From the NCBI GenBank assembly GCA_023398165.1, contig JAEWSQ010000014.1, forward strand, positions 1 through 64,000: a DNA stretch of 64,000 nucleotides, read 5' to 3'. Made by a program: the position numbers and the translations under genes. Source of the stretch: Spirochaetota bacterium. Its GTDB lineage: Bacteria; Spirochaetota; Spirochaetia; Treponematales; Treponemataceae. Positions within the stretch are counted from its first letter, which is position 1, and each line of letters starts with the position of its first letter. Below the pieces are notes generated by a model. That model was not told the origin of the DNA. It searched no databases and worked only from the letters and a program-made list of their open reading frames with translations. Positions 42,360 to 51,912 of this stretch are shown piece after piece.

Positions 42360-43400
42360 ATGATAGAAAAATATTTAATATCTGAAAACAAATCTGTTAA
42401 AGATGTTGTAAGCCACATGCAGGATAATGCAGTTAAGGCGGTAATAATAATCAATGAAAATAAAATAGTACTAGGTCTTTTTACCTTAGGTGATATGAGA
42501 CATTTCTTTCTAACCAGCGGCAACTTATCAGCTAATATAAAAGAAGCTATGAATCCAAATCCAATTTTATTTTACAATACAACAGCAATTGAACAAAGGC
42601 AGAAAACTAATAAACTTGTTATTTATCCGCTTGTTGATAAAGATAAAAAAATAATACAGGTTATTACAGATGATAATGATAAAAATATTATTAGTAATAC
42701 TTGTAGTGATATTCCGCTGGTTATAATGGCAGGGGGTAAAGGTTCAAGATTATATCCCTATACAAAAATACTTCCAAAAGCCTTAATCCCTATTGGTGAT
42801 TATACGATATCAGAAAGAATAATTCAGAATTTTGAAAAATATGGATGTAAAGATGTTTTTTTTATTCTTAATCATAAAGCTAATATGATAGAGTCATATT
42901 TTAATGATATAGAACGCAGCTATAGTATTAATTATGTTATAGAGAAAAATTTCCTAGGAACAGGAGGCGGTTTAGCCTTATTAAAGGGAAAAATTAATAA
43001 AACTTTTATTTTATCCAATTGTGATATACTTGTTGATGCAGATATTGAGTCTTTATATAAAATGCATAAGAGTCAGAAAAATATAATAACATTTATATGT
43101 GCTATGAAAAATGTAGTTATTCCATATGGAATTGTTGAAACAGATTCGAAAGGACATATTACTAAATTAAAAGAAAAACCTGAATTTTCTTTTTTGACAA
43201 ATACAGGTGTATACATAATTGAGCCTGAAGTAATAAATGATTTAAATGAGAATGAATTTATTAATCTTCCCGATATTGCTAAAAGGTATTTAGATAATGG
43301 ACAAAATGTCGGTGTATTTCCGGTTTCTGAAAAAGCATGGCTTGATATGGGGCAGTTAACTGAAATGGAAAATATGATAAATAAATTAGGTGTACAATAA
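42360..43400 (+). CDS. CBS-domain nucleotidyltransferase (PtmE-like)
   Basis: A 346-aa fusion. Residues 1-110 are a CBS pair (VKDVVSHMQDNAVKAVIIIN ... LGLFTLGDMRHFF); from about 118 a sugar-phosphate nucleotidyltransferase begins (PLVIMAGGKGSRLYPYTKILPKALIPIGD), with SNCDILVDADI. PtmE of C. jejuni has this layout and makes GDP-glucosamine for legionaminic acid. The neighbouring Leg genes support that role, but the nucleotide and sugar are not proven. CBS domains could give nucleotide feedback. Confidence 0.83.
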   Translation: MIEKYLISENKSVKDVVSHMQDNAVKAVIIINENKIVLGLFTLGDMRHFFLTSGNLSANIKEAMNPNPILFYNTTAIEQRQKTNKLVIYPLVDKDKKIIQVITDDNDKNIISNTCSDIPLVIMAGGKGSRLYPYTKILPKALIPIGDYTISERIIQNFEKYGCKDVFFILNHKANMIESYFNDIERSYSINYVIEKNFLGTGGGLALLKGKINKTFILSNCDILVDADIESLYKMHKSQKNIITFICAMKNVVIPYGIVETDSKGHITKLKEKPEFSFLTNTGVYIIEPEVINDLNENEFINLPDIAKRYLDNGQNVGVFPVSEKAWLDMGQLTEMENMINKLGVQ

Positions 43401-44077
43401 TGATTTTAAGTATGTCTGAAAGAGAATTATGTTCATATGTCTGTTCCCAAATATCTCATTTTATTCCTGATTCTATTAATATAAAAAATAATCTTCTGCT
43501 TAGTGATGTATCTGCATCGTTAGAAAAGTGTAGTTTTTGCTTTTCCCACATTAAGAACAACGCATACAGGGATGACAACGGTCAGACATTTTTTTCTCAC
43601 ATTCATGCTGATCAATATGCAACTTTTCTTGTATTTCTAAGCAATCATATTTGGAAAATTCGGGGTGATAAATTACTATGTGATAGAATCATGTATATTA
43701 ATAGAGTGTTACATAGTTTTATGATGTCCTATAAGGCTAAAATACCGGATATTTTCTGGTTAGCTCATCCTGTTGGATCAGTCATAGGAAATGCAGATTA
43801 TTCAGATTATCTTTATGTAAGTCAAAATTGTACAATAAATACGGGAGATCCAGATAAGGACGGCAGCCCTACTCCAAAAATCGGAAAGTATTTCGGAATG
43901 GGGGCTGGATCTGCTGTAATTGGAAATAAACCGATTGGAGACAGGTGTAGTCTTGGAGTAAATGTATTATTGTATAATAAAGAATTAAAAAACAATACGG
44001 TTGTAATCAATAAAGATGGTGAAATAATTGAAAAAATAAATAGGGAAAAATGTTTTTCTGAAAAAATGTTTTTCTAA
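43400..44077 (+). CDS. Serine-acetyltransferase-like hexapeptide protein
   Basis: A 225-aa protein with a helical N-terminal region resembling CysE-type proteins (YATFLVFLSNHIW, CDRIMYINRVLHSF) and a short hexapeptide helix (about 140-205: VGSVIGNADYSDYL, IGKYFGMGAGSAVIG, IGDRCSLGVNVLLY). It likely acetylates a sugar or amino sugar. The first base overlaps the last base of the preceding gene. Free serine as substrate is unlikely in this context. Confidence 0.72.
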   Translation: MILSMSERELCSYVCSQISHFIPDSINIKNNLLLSDVSASLEKCSFCFSHIKNNAYRDDNGQTFFSHIHADQYATFLVFLSNHIWKIRGDKLLCDRIMYINRVLHSFMMSYKAKIPDIFWLAHPVGSVIGNADYSDYLYVSQNCTINTGDPDKDGSPTPKIGKYFGMGAGSAVIGNKPIGDRCSLGVNVLLYNKELKNNTVVINKDGEIIEKINREKCFSEKMFF

Positions 44078-44088
44078 AAAAGGTAATA

Positions 44089-45546
44089 ATGAGTAATATT
44101 GATGCATTAAAAAAAAAGACAAAAACAGGTTTATTATGGAACTCATTTGAGAAAATTTCTGTCAAAGTTGCTTCTTTTATATTAAATATTGTATTAGCAC
44201 GATTATTAACACCTCATGATTATGGAGTAATAGGACTTTTATCGGTTTTCATTGCATTTTCCAACATATTCATGGAAAGCGGTTTTTTAAAGGGATTAAT
44301 TCAAAAAAAAGATAGAACTGAAATTGATTTCTCTACCACTTTTGTATTCAATTTAGTGATTAGTATTATCATTTATTTAATACTTTTCTTTTTAGCACCT
44401 GTGGTTGCTTCTTTTTATGATAACCCGAAATTAGTAATGTTTGAAAGAGTATTATTTATATCAATTATTCTTAATGCATTAACTATTGTACCTAGTGCGC
44501 GGCTTCAGATTAATATTGATTTTAAGAAAATAGCAATAATCAATTTAATTAGTATAATTTTATCCGGAACTTGCGGTATTATTTGTGCTCATAACGGCTT
44601 AGGACCATGGGCATTAATATTCCAAAACTTAATTTACACATTATCTCTAGTGTTTTTATATTGGACAGTTGGTAAATGGATTCCAAAATTAAAATTTTCA
44701 TGGGATTCATTTAATAGTTTATTTAAATTTAGTTCTAAATTACTAATAACAGGAATATTATCAACTGCCATTTTGAATGTGTATAATCTTTTTATTGGTA
44801 AAAAATATGATTCATCCAGTTTAGGTTATTATACCAGAGCCCAGCAGTTCCCAGATGTTACATTAGGGACTTTAGCTAGTGTACTAAATTCATCAACATT
44901 TCCATTAATGTCATCGTTACAAAATGACCAATCTAATTTATTTTTAGTTTTTAAGAAAATGATAAAATTAACATCAATGTTAATTTTCCCTTCAATGTTA
45001 GGTTTAGCTGCTATATCAAATACATTAATTATTGTATTGTTAACTGATAAATGGACAGTGTCAGCTGGTTATTTATTTTGGCTTTCTTTATCGTATATGT
45101 TTGCGCCTCTTGAAATATTGAATCTAAATTTACTTAATGCAATAGGCAGATCTGACTTAAATTTAAAACTTGACCTAATTAAAGTACCAATTATTATTAT
45201 AAGTATGATAATAACATTTCCGATAAGTATAAAAGCAATTGTGATAGGTAAGGCTGCATTTGCTTTTATATACTATCTAATTGATTGTATAGTAACTTAT
45301 CATTTATTTAAATTAGGTCCGATTAAACAACTATTATGGTCATGGAAAGCAATACTCTCCAGCATTATAATGTTTTTAATATTAATAATAGTAAATACAT
45401 TAATGGTGAATGAAAACCTTATAAAGCTGCTTATGCAATTATTTATTGGTATTGCAGTGTATTGTATTTGTATGTTCTTCTTAAAAGATGAAGAATTTAT
45501 TTCATTTGTAAAAAAATTTAAAAATAAAAATGTAATTTTGAGGTAA
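44089..45546 (+). CDS. wzx: Wzx-type polysaccharide flippase (MOP superfamily)
   Basis: A 485-aa protein with about 12-14 helices. TGLLWNSFEKISVKVASFILNIVLARLLTPHDYG is the start typical of the PST / RfbX group, followed by FSSKLLITGILST. It moves the finished undecaprenyl-linked repeat unit across the cytoplasmic membrane. Together with the EpsG/Wzy-like protein and the initiating transferase it shows a Wzx/Wzy-type pathway. No ABC transporter for polysaccharide is seen in the window. Confidence 0.9.
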   Translation: MSNIDALKKKTKTGLLWNSFEKISVKVASFILNIVLARLLTPHDYGVIGLLSVFIAFSNIFMESGFLKGLIQKKDRTEIDFSTTFVFNLVISIIIYLILFFLAPVVASFYDNPKLVMFERVLFISIILNALTIVPSARLQINIDFKKIAIINLISIILSGTCGIICAHNGLGPWALIFQNLIYTLSLVFLYWTVGKWIPKLKFSWDSFNSLFKFSSKLLITGILSTAILNVYNLFIGKKYDSSSLGYYTRAQQFPDVTLGTLASVLNSSTFPLMSSLQNDQSNLFLVFKKMIKLTSMLIFPSMLGLAAISNTLIIVLLTDKWTVSAGYLFWLSLSYMFAPLEILNLNLLNAIGRSDLNLKLDLIKVPIIIISMIITFPISIKAIVIGKAAFAFIYYLIDCIVTYHLFKLGPIKQLLWSWKAILSSIIMFLILIIVNTLMVNENLIKLLMQLFIGIAVYCICMFFLKDEEFISFVKKFKNKNVILR

Positions 45547-45550
45547 TTAT

Positions 45551-46507
45551 ATGATAAAACCATTATTAAGTATTTGTATACCAACGTATAATAGAAGTAA
45601 ACGATTGATTAACAGTATAGAATCTATTATAAAACAGCCCGAATTTACACCTGAAAATGTTGAGATAGTTGTATCTGACAATTGTTCTCCTGATGATACT
45701 CAGGAAGTAATGAAAAAATATACAGATAAGTATACTAATATTCATTATTTCAGAAATGATAAAAATGTTACTATGGAAAATTTTCCAATAGTAATGAGTG
45801 AAGCTATAGGGTTATTTAGAAAACTTTCAAATGATACATGTATTTATATAGAAGGAAGTCTTAATAAAATTCTTACTTTAATAAAAGAAAATGAAGTTGA
45901 AAAACCTTCAATGTTTTTTTTATATAAGAAAAATAAAAAAAATGAATATATATATTCATTAGAAAAGTTCTTATATAGTGTAGAACATTATATTACTTGG
46001 ATTGGAGGTTTTGGGTTATGGGATAATGAATGTAATGATATTCGAAATAATACATACGGATGTGCTGAATATTTATGGCAGGTACCATTATTTTTAGATA
46101 CAGTTGAATTAAAGAAGAAATCGATTGTTGTTAGAGACAAACTTTTAGATATAGAAAGCACAGAGAAAAAAAATGTGTTTTATTCTTTTTATGAAATATT
46201 TTATATAAATTACTTAAATTTTATTAATGTATATGTGAAAAAAGGAAGTCTTTCTATTAAGTGTTATAAATGGCTTGAAAAACGTCTTCTATTTAAATTT
46301 TTTACACAATGGATGATTTTATATGAAACTCAAAAAAAAGAATATTTATATACTGAATCAAATTCACTTATAAAAGCTATAACGGAGACATATTCCAAAA
46401 AAAGTTATTATCCCCTTTTTTTAGTTTATTATACAATGAAGAAATCAGTACAAAAGTTTAAGAAATTGATTAAATTCTGTTTAACATCTTCTGGTATTAA
46501 GGATTAA
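45551..46507 (+). CDS. GT2-family glycosyltransferase
   Basis: A 318-aa protein. LLSICIPTYNRSKRLINSIESI and IVVSDNCSPDDTQEVM form the nucleotide-binding part of GT2. The following acidic DxD site reads LSNDTCIYIEGSL, a variant I believe is seen in some GT2 subfamilies. The C-terminal half is basic and aromatic without clear motifs. It likely transfers one sugar of the repeat unit in the cytoplasm. Confidence 0.8.
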   Translation: MIKPLLSICIPTYNRSKRLINSIESIIKQPEFTPENVEIVVSDNCSPDDTQEVMKKYTDKYTNIHYFRNDKNVTMENFPIVMSEAIGLFRKLSNDTCIYIEGSLNKILTLIKENEVEKPSMFFLYKKNKKNEYIYSLEKFLYSVEHYITWIGGFGLWDNECNDIRNNTYGCAEYLWQVPLFLDTVELKKKSIVVRDKLLDIESTEKKNVFYSFYEIFYINYLNFINVYVKKGSLSIKCYKWLEKRLLFKFFTQWMILYETQKKEYLYTESNSLIKAITETYSKKSYYPLFLVYYTMKKSVQKFKKLIKFCLTSSGIKD

Positions 46508-46509
46508 GT

Positions 46510-47124
46510 ATGTTGATTGGTCGTATTAAGTATTATTTATTTAAGAGAAAGTATCGCAAAATTAATGCTCATAATGAAACTATTCCTGGAAACCAGTTTT
46601 CGCTTGAACATGTAATTGCAGGAAAAAAAACATATGGTATTATTACTGTATCTGATTCGTCTGATAAAGATAATAAACTAATTATTGGCTCATATTGTTC
46701 TATCGCTTCAGGAGTAGTTTTCTTATTAGGAGGCGAACATCAAATTGATGCAGTATCCACTTTCCCGTTTAAGGTTAAATGTTTCGGGTATTCGAAAGAA
46801 GCAAATTCAAAAGGTAATATTATTATTAAAGATGATGTGTGGATTGGAACAAATGCAATAATTTGCTCTGGAATAACAATTGGGCAAGGAGCAATTATTG
46901 CAGCAGGATCAATTGTAACAAAAAATGTTGAACCTTATTCTATTGTAGGTGGTAATCCTGCAAAATTAATAAAATATAGATTTGATAAGGAACTAATAGA
47001 AAAATTGATGAATATTAATATTACAAAATTATTTGATTCAGTTAGAAAAGAACATATAGAACTGCTTTATCAAAAAGCGAGTATTTCACTTTTAGATGAT
47101 TTAGTTAAAAGTATTAATAAATGA
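46510..47124 (+). CDS. CatB-like (XAT) acetyltransferase
   Basis: A 204-aa hexapeptide acyltransferase: LIIGSYCSIASGVVFLLGGEHQIDAVSTFPF with the catalytic His, then NIIIKDDVWIGTNAIICSGITIGQGAIIAAGSIVTKNVEPYSIVGGNPAKLIKYRF. This matches the xenobiotic/CatB-like group frequent in polysaccharide loci. It probably O-acetylates the polymer or a precursor with acetyl-CoA. It starts three bases after the GT2 gene. Confidence 0.9.
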   Translation: MLIGRIKYYLFKRKYRKINAHNETIPGNQFSLEHVIAGKKTYGIITVSDSSDKDNKLIIGSYCSIASGVVFLLGGEHQIDAVSTFPFKVKCFGYSKEANSKGNIIIKDDVWIGTNAIICSGITIGQGAIIAAGSIVTKNVEPYSIVGGNPAKLIKYRFDKELIEKLMNINITKLFDSVRKEHIELLYQKASISLLDDLVKSINK

Positions 47125-47224
47125 CAAAATATCGTTTACTTTTTTTATTAAATATTCTCTATTCAATAAATATATTTAAAGTTCGTGGTTTTTAAAAATC
47201 GTTCTCTTAATTGGAATATAAATA

Positions 47225-48124
47225 ATGAAAAAAATTGATGTTAGCATTATTATAGTTAATTACAATACAAAAAAATATATTATTGATTGTATCAAATCTA
47301 TTTATAAAAATACAAAGAATATTACTTATGAAATTATTGTTTGTGATAATAATTCAACTGATGATTCAATAGCAGTGATTAGAACTTTGTTTCCATTAGT
47401 AAAAATTATTCAAATGAAAGAAAACATAGGTTTTGGAAAAGCTAATAACGAAGGCATACTTGTTTCTGAAGGAAGAAATATTTTTTTCCTGAATCCTGAT
47501 ACTGTTTTATTAAATAATGCAGTATGTTTTTTATCAGATTTTATAGATAAAAATTCTTCTGCAGGTTCAGCTGGCGCTAATTTATTTACTGAAGATTTAT
47601 TACCTAATATCTCATATCACATGAAATATCCGTTTATAATTGATGAGATAGATCAATTTTCAAAAAGATTAATTTCAAAAATATTTTTTGGAAGGAATTA
47701 TGTGTTTAATCATACAAATAGAATTAAGAAAGTCGCATTTAATGTAGGTGCCGCTTTAATGATTAGAAAAGAATTACTTGATACAGTAGGATATTTTGAT
47801 AAAATATTTTTTATGTATTATGAAGAAACAGAATTATCTTATAGACTAAATAAAAAGGGGTTTATTAATTATAATATTCCTTATGCTAAGATTCTACATT
47901 ATGAAGGTAAAAGTTTTAATCACAGTAATAAAAGAGAGTCAATGTGTATGATCTCTCGAAAACAATTTTTAATCAAATGCAGATCATTCAACTATTATAT
48001 CTTTTCAACTTTATTTTATCTTTTTTTTAATTACTTATATTTATTTATAGCTATTATTAGTAATAATTCATCTTTATATGAGATAGTAAAACAAAGAATA
48101 AAAATACTTATTGATATTAAATAA
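47225..48124 (+). CDS. GT2-family glycosyltransferase, rhamnosyltransferase-like
   Basis: A 299-aa protein: DVSIIIVNYNTKKYIIDCIKSI, VCDNNSTDDS, FGKANNEGI, FFLNPDTVLLNN (DxD equivalent), FNVGAALMIRKELLDTVGYFDKIFFMYYEETELSYRLNKKG, and a C-terminal hydrophobic stretch. This pattern is typical of WbbL-like rhamnosyltransferases. dTDP-rhamnose genes lie 7 kb downstream, so rhamnose is a reasonable but unproven donor. About 100 bases without a gene precede it. Confidence 0.87.
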   Translation: MKKIDVSIIIVNYNTKKYIIDCIKSIYKNTKNITYEIIVCDNNSTDDSIAVIRTLFPLVKIIQMKENIGFGKANNEGILVSEGRNIFFLNPDTVLLNNAVCFLSDFIDKNSSAGSAGANLFTEDLLPNISYHMKYPFIIDEIDQFSKRLISKIFFGRNYVFNHTNRIKKVAFNVGAALMIRKELLDTVGYFDKIFFMYYEETELSYRLNKKGFINYNIPYAKILHYEGKSFNHSNKRESMCMISRKQFLIKCRSFNYYIFSTLFYLFFNYLYLFIAIISNNSSLYEIVKQRIKILIDIK

Positions 48125-48153
48125 AAACTAATGAGAGTAATACAGAATAAAAA

Positions 48154-49407
48154 ATGAAAATATTACACTTCAGTGCCTCTGATGGTAGTGGCGGAGCAGG
48201 TGTTGCCGCCCGCAGATTACATTATGCCCTTACAGAAATTGGAATTAACTCACTATTGGTAGTACAAAAGAAAACTACTGATTTACCTACTGTTCATACT
48301 CATTTTGATCGTTTTAAGCAATTATTGTCATTAGTAAGACCATGGATGGAACAAAAGCTGTATCTCACTCTTAAAGGTTATACAGCGATATCAATTTTTT
48401 CTTCTTTTAAGTTTAGTTCTGGATTAGTAAAAAAATATATAAAAAAATTTAATCCTGATTTAATTCATCTTCATTGGATAAATGCCGGATTTATGAATGG
48501 TTCTGATTTTAAATATATAAAGAAACAAGGTATACCAGTTGTTTGGACTATGCATGATTCATGGCCTTTTACCGGAGGGTGTCACATTCCTGGTAAATGT
48601 AATTTTTTTACAAGCGGCTGCGGAACATGTCAAGTTTTAAAATCATCAACAAAAAATGATCTGTCAAGAGAAATATACAATAAAAAAAAGAAATTATACA
48701 AAGATATGTCTTTATATCTCATAGCTCCAAGTGAGTGGATTGCAAAGAATGCAGAGAATAGCAAACTTTTTAATAATGCTAATATTTCCATAATTCCTAA
48801 CGGAATAAATATTAATAAAATGAAAGGATGTCCAAAAAAAGTAGCAAGGAATTTATTAAATCTATCTAGTGATGATAAAATAATCTTATTTGGAGCTCCT
48901 GCAGCTACTAAGGATAGAAATAAAGGCTGGGATCTGTTATTATCAGCATTAACAATTACCTCTACTTGGGATAAAATACTCGTTTTTGGTTCAGGTGATT
49001 CTGATATAGAAATAGATCCAAAGATTTATACTAAAATTCACTTTTTGGGTTCTTTTTATGATGAACTTTCTTTATCAATTATTTATTCAGCTGCTGATGC
49101 AATGCTTGTCCCTTCAAGACAGGAAAGTTTTGGTCTTACAGCACTTGAAGCGCTCTCCTGCGGTACACCCGTGGTTGCATTTAATGCAACTGGATTAAAA
49201 GATATTGTTGTTCATAAAAATTGTGGTTACCTTGCTGAACCATATTCTGTACAAGATTTTGCTAATGGTATAGATTGGATATTATCTCAAAAAGCAGATG
49301 ATATTTCTCAAAAAGCAGTAAAACGAGTTGAATCTGTTTTTAGTATTGATATTGTTGTTAATCAGCATATCAATTTGTATAAAAAAATTCTTACAAAACA
49401 AGGTTAA
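48154..49407 (+). CDS. GT4-family glycosyltransferase
   Basis: A 417-aa GT-B protein. MKILHFSASDGSGGAGVAARRLH is a WcaL-like start; HLHWINAGFM and TMHDSWPFTGGCHIPGKC lie in the acceptor half, and VPSRQESFGLTALEALSCGTPVVAF (the EX7E motif) in the donor half. It is a retaining transferase acting on the lipid-linked repeat unit. It ends one base before the next gene. Confidence 0.9.
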   Translation: MKILHFSASDGSGGAGVAARRLHYALTEIGINSLLVVQKKTTDLPTVHTHFDRFKQLLSLVRPWMEQKLYLTLKGYTAISIFSSFKFSSGLVKKYIKKFNPDLIHLHWINAGFMNGSDFKYIKKQGIPVVWTMHDSWPFTGGCHIPGKCNFFTSGCGTCQVLKSSTKNDLSREIYNKKKKLYKDMSLYLIAPSEWIAKNAENSKLFNNANISIIPNGININKMKGCPKKVARNLLNLSSDDKIILFGAPAATKDRNKGWDLLLSALTITSTWDKILVFGSGDSDIEIDPKIYTKIHFLGSFYDELSLSIIYSAADAMLVPSRQESFGLTALEALSCGTPVVAFNATGLKDIVVHKNCGYLAEPYSVQDFANGIDWILSQKADDISQKAVKRVESVFSIDIVVNQHINLYKKILTKQG

Positions 49408-49408
49408 C

Positions 49409-50122
49409 ATGCTGTCAATAATCACTGTTGTCTATAATGATAAAGAAGGTGTAAAAAAGACAATTAGCTCGGTTCGGGATCAAAAAAAATATTTCAGTAA
49501 TTTCGAATATATAATTGTCGATGGCGGTTCTACTGATGGAACAGTAGATGTAATACATGCAAATTGTGATTTAATTACAAAATTTATTAGTGAAAAAGAT
49601 AAAGGTATCTATGATGCGATGAATAAAGGAATACAAATAGCAAACGGGGATACTCTTTTATTTCTAAATGCCGGTGATTATTTTGTAGGTAATGTATTAG
49701 GAGAATTTTTAAATGCTCCTGTTTATCTTCCTGTAAAGTATATGAACATCTTTGGTAATTATGAACAAGTAAAAGTAAAAAATATAAAGAAATCCATACC
49801 AACATGCCATCAGGGTATAGTTTTTGAAAACAATGGGACATTATATGATACTTCATATCACATATGTGCTGATTATAAATATTTCTTAACATTGTATAAA
49901 AATACTAAAATACAGTCATTAAAAGCAAATGGATATATTCATTTTGATTCGAGTGGAATTAGTTCTACTGCAATTAGTAGAAGAAATGATGAAATGTATA
50001 ATATTAGAAAAGAATTTTTTGGCGGTAAAACCGCTTTTTTGTATTCATTGAATGACAAAGTTCGTCTTCTAATAAGAAAAAATATTCAATTTTTTAAAGG
50101 ATTTACCAAATGCAGCCGGTAG
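49409..50122 (+). CDS. GT2-family glycosyltransferase, WcaA/WcaE-like
   Basis: About 237 aa. MLSIITVVYNDKEGVKKTISSV, YIIVDGGSTDGTVDVI, ISEKDKGIYDAMNKGI and LFLNAGDYF are the signature of a short GT2 group common in O-antigen and colanic acid loci. ATG 49409, one base past the previous stop, gives the family start; the in-frame ATG 49328 inside the previous gene is rejected. It overlaps the next gene by 14 bp. Confidence 0.88.
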   Translation: MLSIITVVYNDKEGVKKTISSVRDQKKYFSNFEYIIVDGGSTDGTVDVIHANCDLITKFISEKDKGIYDAMNKGIQIANGDTLLFLNAGDYFVGNVLGEFLNAPVYLPVKYMNIFGNYEQVKVKNIKKSIPTCHQGIVFENNGTLYDTSYHICADYKYFLTLYKNTKIQSLKANGYIHFDSSGISSTAISRRNDEMYNIRKEFFGGKTAFLYSLNDKVRLLIRKNIQFFKGFTKCSR

Positions 50123-50856
50123 TATCAATTATTATGCCCCTATACAATGCTTCATTGTATCTTGATCAAACAATAAATTCTGTATTAAATCAAACCTATT
50201 CTAATTGGGAATTGATTATTGTTGATGATGGTTCAAAGGATAAAAGTTACTTAATAGCAGAAAAATTTGCTCATTCAGATAATAGAATAAAGCTCTACAA
50301 AAATACAATAAATTCCGGAGTTGCATTTACAAGAAATCGAGCAATAGATATTGCAAAAGGAAAGTATATTGCTTTACTTGATGCTGATGATTTGTGGGAT
50401 AAAAACAAACTTGAAAAGCAAGTAAATTTTATTGAAGAAAATAAATACAGTATTGTTTTTTGCGGATATACAAAAATGAATTCAATAGGTGTTTTACGAG
50501 GCGAAATTAAGGTGCCTTCTAAGATGAATTATGAAGAGCTCTTAAAAAACTGCCTCATAAATTGTATTACGGGTGTATATGATCGTGAAAAATTCAATCA
50601 TATACGTTTTAAGCAGGGGAAAGTTGAAGATTATATTTTTTGGCTGGAAATGTTTAAGGAAGTTGATTATGCTTATGCTATTCAGGAGAGTCTAGCATTT
50701 TACCGTGTTCAGGAGAATTCACGATCTTCTAATAAAATTGATATTGTAAAATATCATTGGAATATATATAGAAATATTGAAAAGTTAGGATTATTCAAAT
50801 CTCTATATTTCTTTACACTTTATATTTGTAAAGGTTTATTACGGTATATCAAGTAA
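50110..50856 (+). CDS. GT2-family glycosyltransferase
   Basis: A 248-aa protein: VSIIMPLYNASLYLDQTINSVLNQTYSNWELIIVDDGSKD, then NSGVAFTRNRAIDIAKGKYIALLDADDLW with the DxD-type motif, and FKEVDYAYAI near the end. This is a standard inverting GT2 fold, as in KfoC/WcaA-type enzymes. Its stop overlaps the first base of the polymerase gene, so the two are probably co-translated. The sugar is not readable. Confidence 0.9.
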   Translation: MQPVVSIIMPLYNASLYLDQTINSVLNQTYSNWELIIVDDGSKDKSYLIAEKFAHSDNRIKLYKNTINSGVAFTRNRAIDIAKGKYIALLDADDLWDKNKLEKQVNFIEENKYSIVFCGYTKMNSIGVLRGEIKVPSKMNYEELLKNCLINCITGVYDREKFNHIRFKQGKVEDYIFWLEMFKEVDYAYAIQESLAFYRVQENSRSSNKIDIVKYHWNIYRNIEKLGLFKSLYFFTLYICKGLLRYIK

Positions 50857-51893
50857 TGACATTTTCTTTTTTTACTTTATTACTAATTAATGTAAGTCTC
50901 TTTGTTCTTGCTGTGATTGGAAATATAGGCAAACGGTTTTGGAAGCAAATTTTGTTTGTTCAAATACTAATTATAGTTATTGTATTCGGATTACGTGATG
51001 ATAAAGTAGGTATCGACACATGGGCATATATTCTTCATTATAATTCAGGTACTGGAGGCTATTTTAAAGAACCGGCATTTAAGTATTTAGGATTTTTTCT
51101 ACATAAAATAATAAAAGAATCTGCTATATACATTCTAGTAATTTCTTTACTAACAGGTTCCTTTGCTTATTTTGGAATAAAAAAGCTGAGTATTAGAAAA
51201 GAAATAATTCCATTAATAGCATGGGTTTTCCTATCAAATACAATGGTTATTTTTAGCTGGGTTAATGGTGTTAGGCAAGGAATTGCCTCGATGATAATTC
51301 TTAATTCTGTTATGCTACTATCTGTACAAAGAAAAAAAAGTGCCGGATTATGTTTAATACTAGCACCTATGTTTCATTTTTCATCCTTGGTATTTATTGG
51401 GCAACAGGTTATATATAAATTAGGAAAAAGAATAAAACTGTTTAGAATAATTAATTCTGATCATTACATTATTGATATTTTATGTCTTTTTCTTGCTTAT
51501 TTACTTGGTTTACTTGCTTCAAAAATACCTTATTTATCAGATAAGTATGCAAATATGGGATCGAAAATATTATTAATAAAAATTGCATTATCTGTATTTT
51601 TTTATTTTATAACTAAGTATATTTTATATATAGGTGATTATTCATCTGCTAAAAGAATTTTTGATACATATTTCTTTATTATTTGTTTATCGATCTTTTT
51701 TTTGTTTAATACTGAAGTTTCTAATCGTTTTTTATATTATGGAGGAATTTTTGAATCTTTAATTCTTGGATTTGTTTTATCTAAAGCAAAGAAAAATAAA
51801 ATTCCCTATTTACTTATGCTCATTTTGGGTAATTCATTTTATTATATTTTAACTATAGCAACATCTGCATATGCCAATATGTTTAATATGTGA
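50856..51893 (+). CDS. EpsG-family / Wzy-like polysaccharide polymerase
   Basis: A 345-aa membrane protein with about ten helices. FGLRDDKVGIDTWAYILHYN near residue 45 matches the EpsG family's R...VGxDT..Y motif, and WVNGVRQGIASMIIL follows. EpsG proteins are thought to be exopolysaccharide polymerases, so it is the best Wzy candidate of the locus. It stands as the last gene of the AT-rich block before gmd. Confidence 0.82.
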   Translation: MTFSFFTLLLINVSLFVLAVIGNIGKRFWKQILFVQILIIVIVFGLRDDKVGIDTWAYILHYNSGTGGYFKEPAFKYLGFFLHKIIKESAIYILVISLLTGSFAYFGIKKLSIRKEIIPLIAWVFLSNTMVIFSWVNGVRQGIASMIILNSVMLLSVQRKKSAGLCLILAPMFHFSSLVFIGQQVIYKLGKRIKLFRIINSDHYIIDILCLFLAYLLGLLASKIPYLSDKYANMGSKILLIKIALSVFFYFITKYILYIGDYSSAKRIFDTYFFIICLSIFFLFNTEVSNRFLYYGGIFESLILGFVLSKAKKNKIPYLLMLILGNSFYYILTIATSAYANMFNM

Positions 51894-51912
51894 AGCTAAC
51901 AAGGGGTAACGA

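Noticed and set aside
43400..44077. Serine acetyltransferase for cysteine synthesis
   Set aside because: The hexapeptide part is short, no cysK is present, and it is coupled to sugar genes on both sides.
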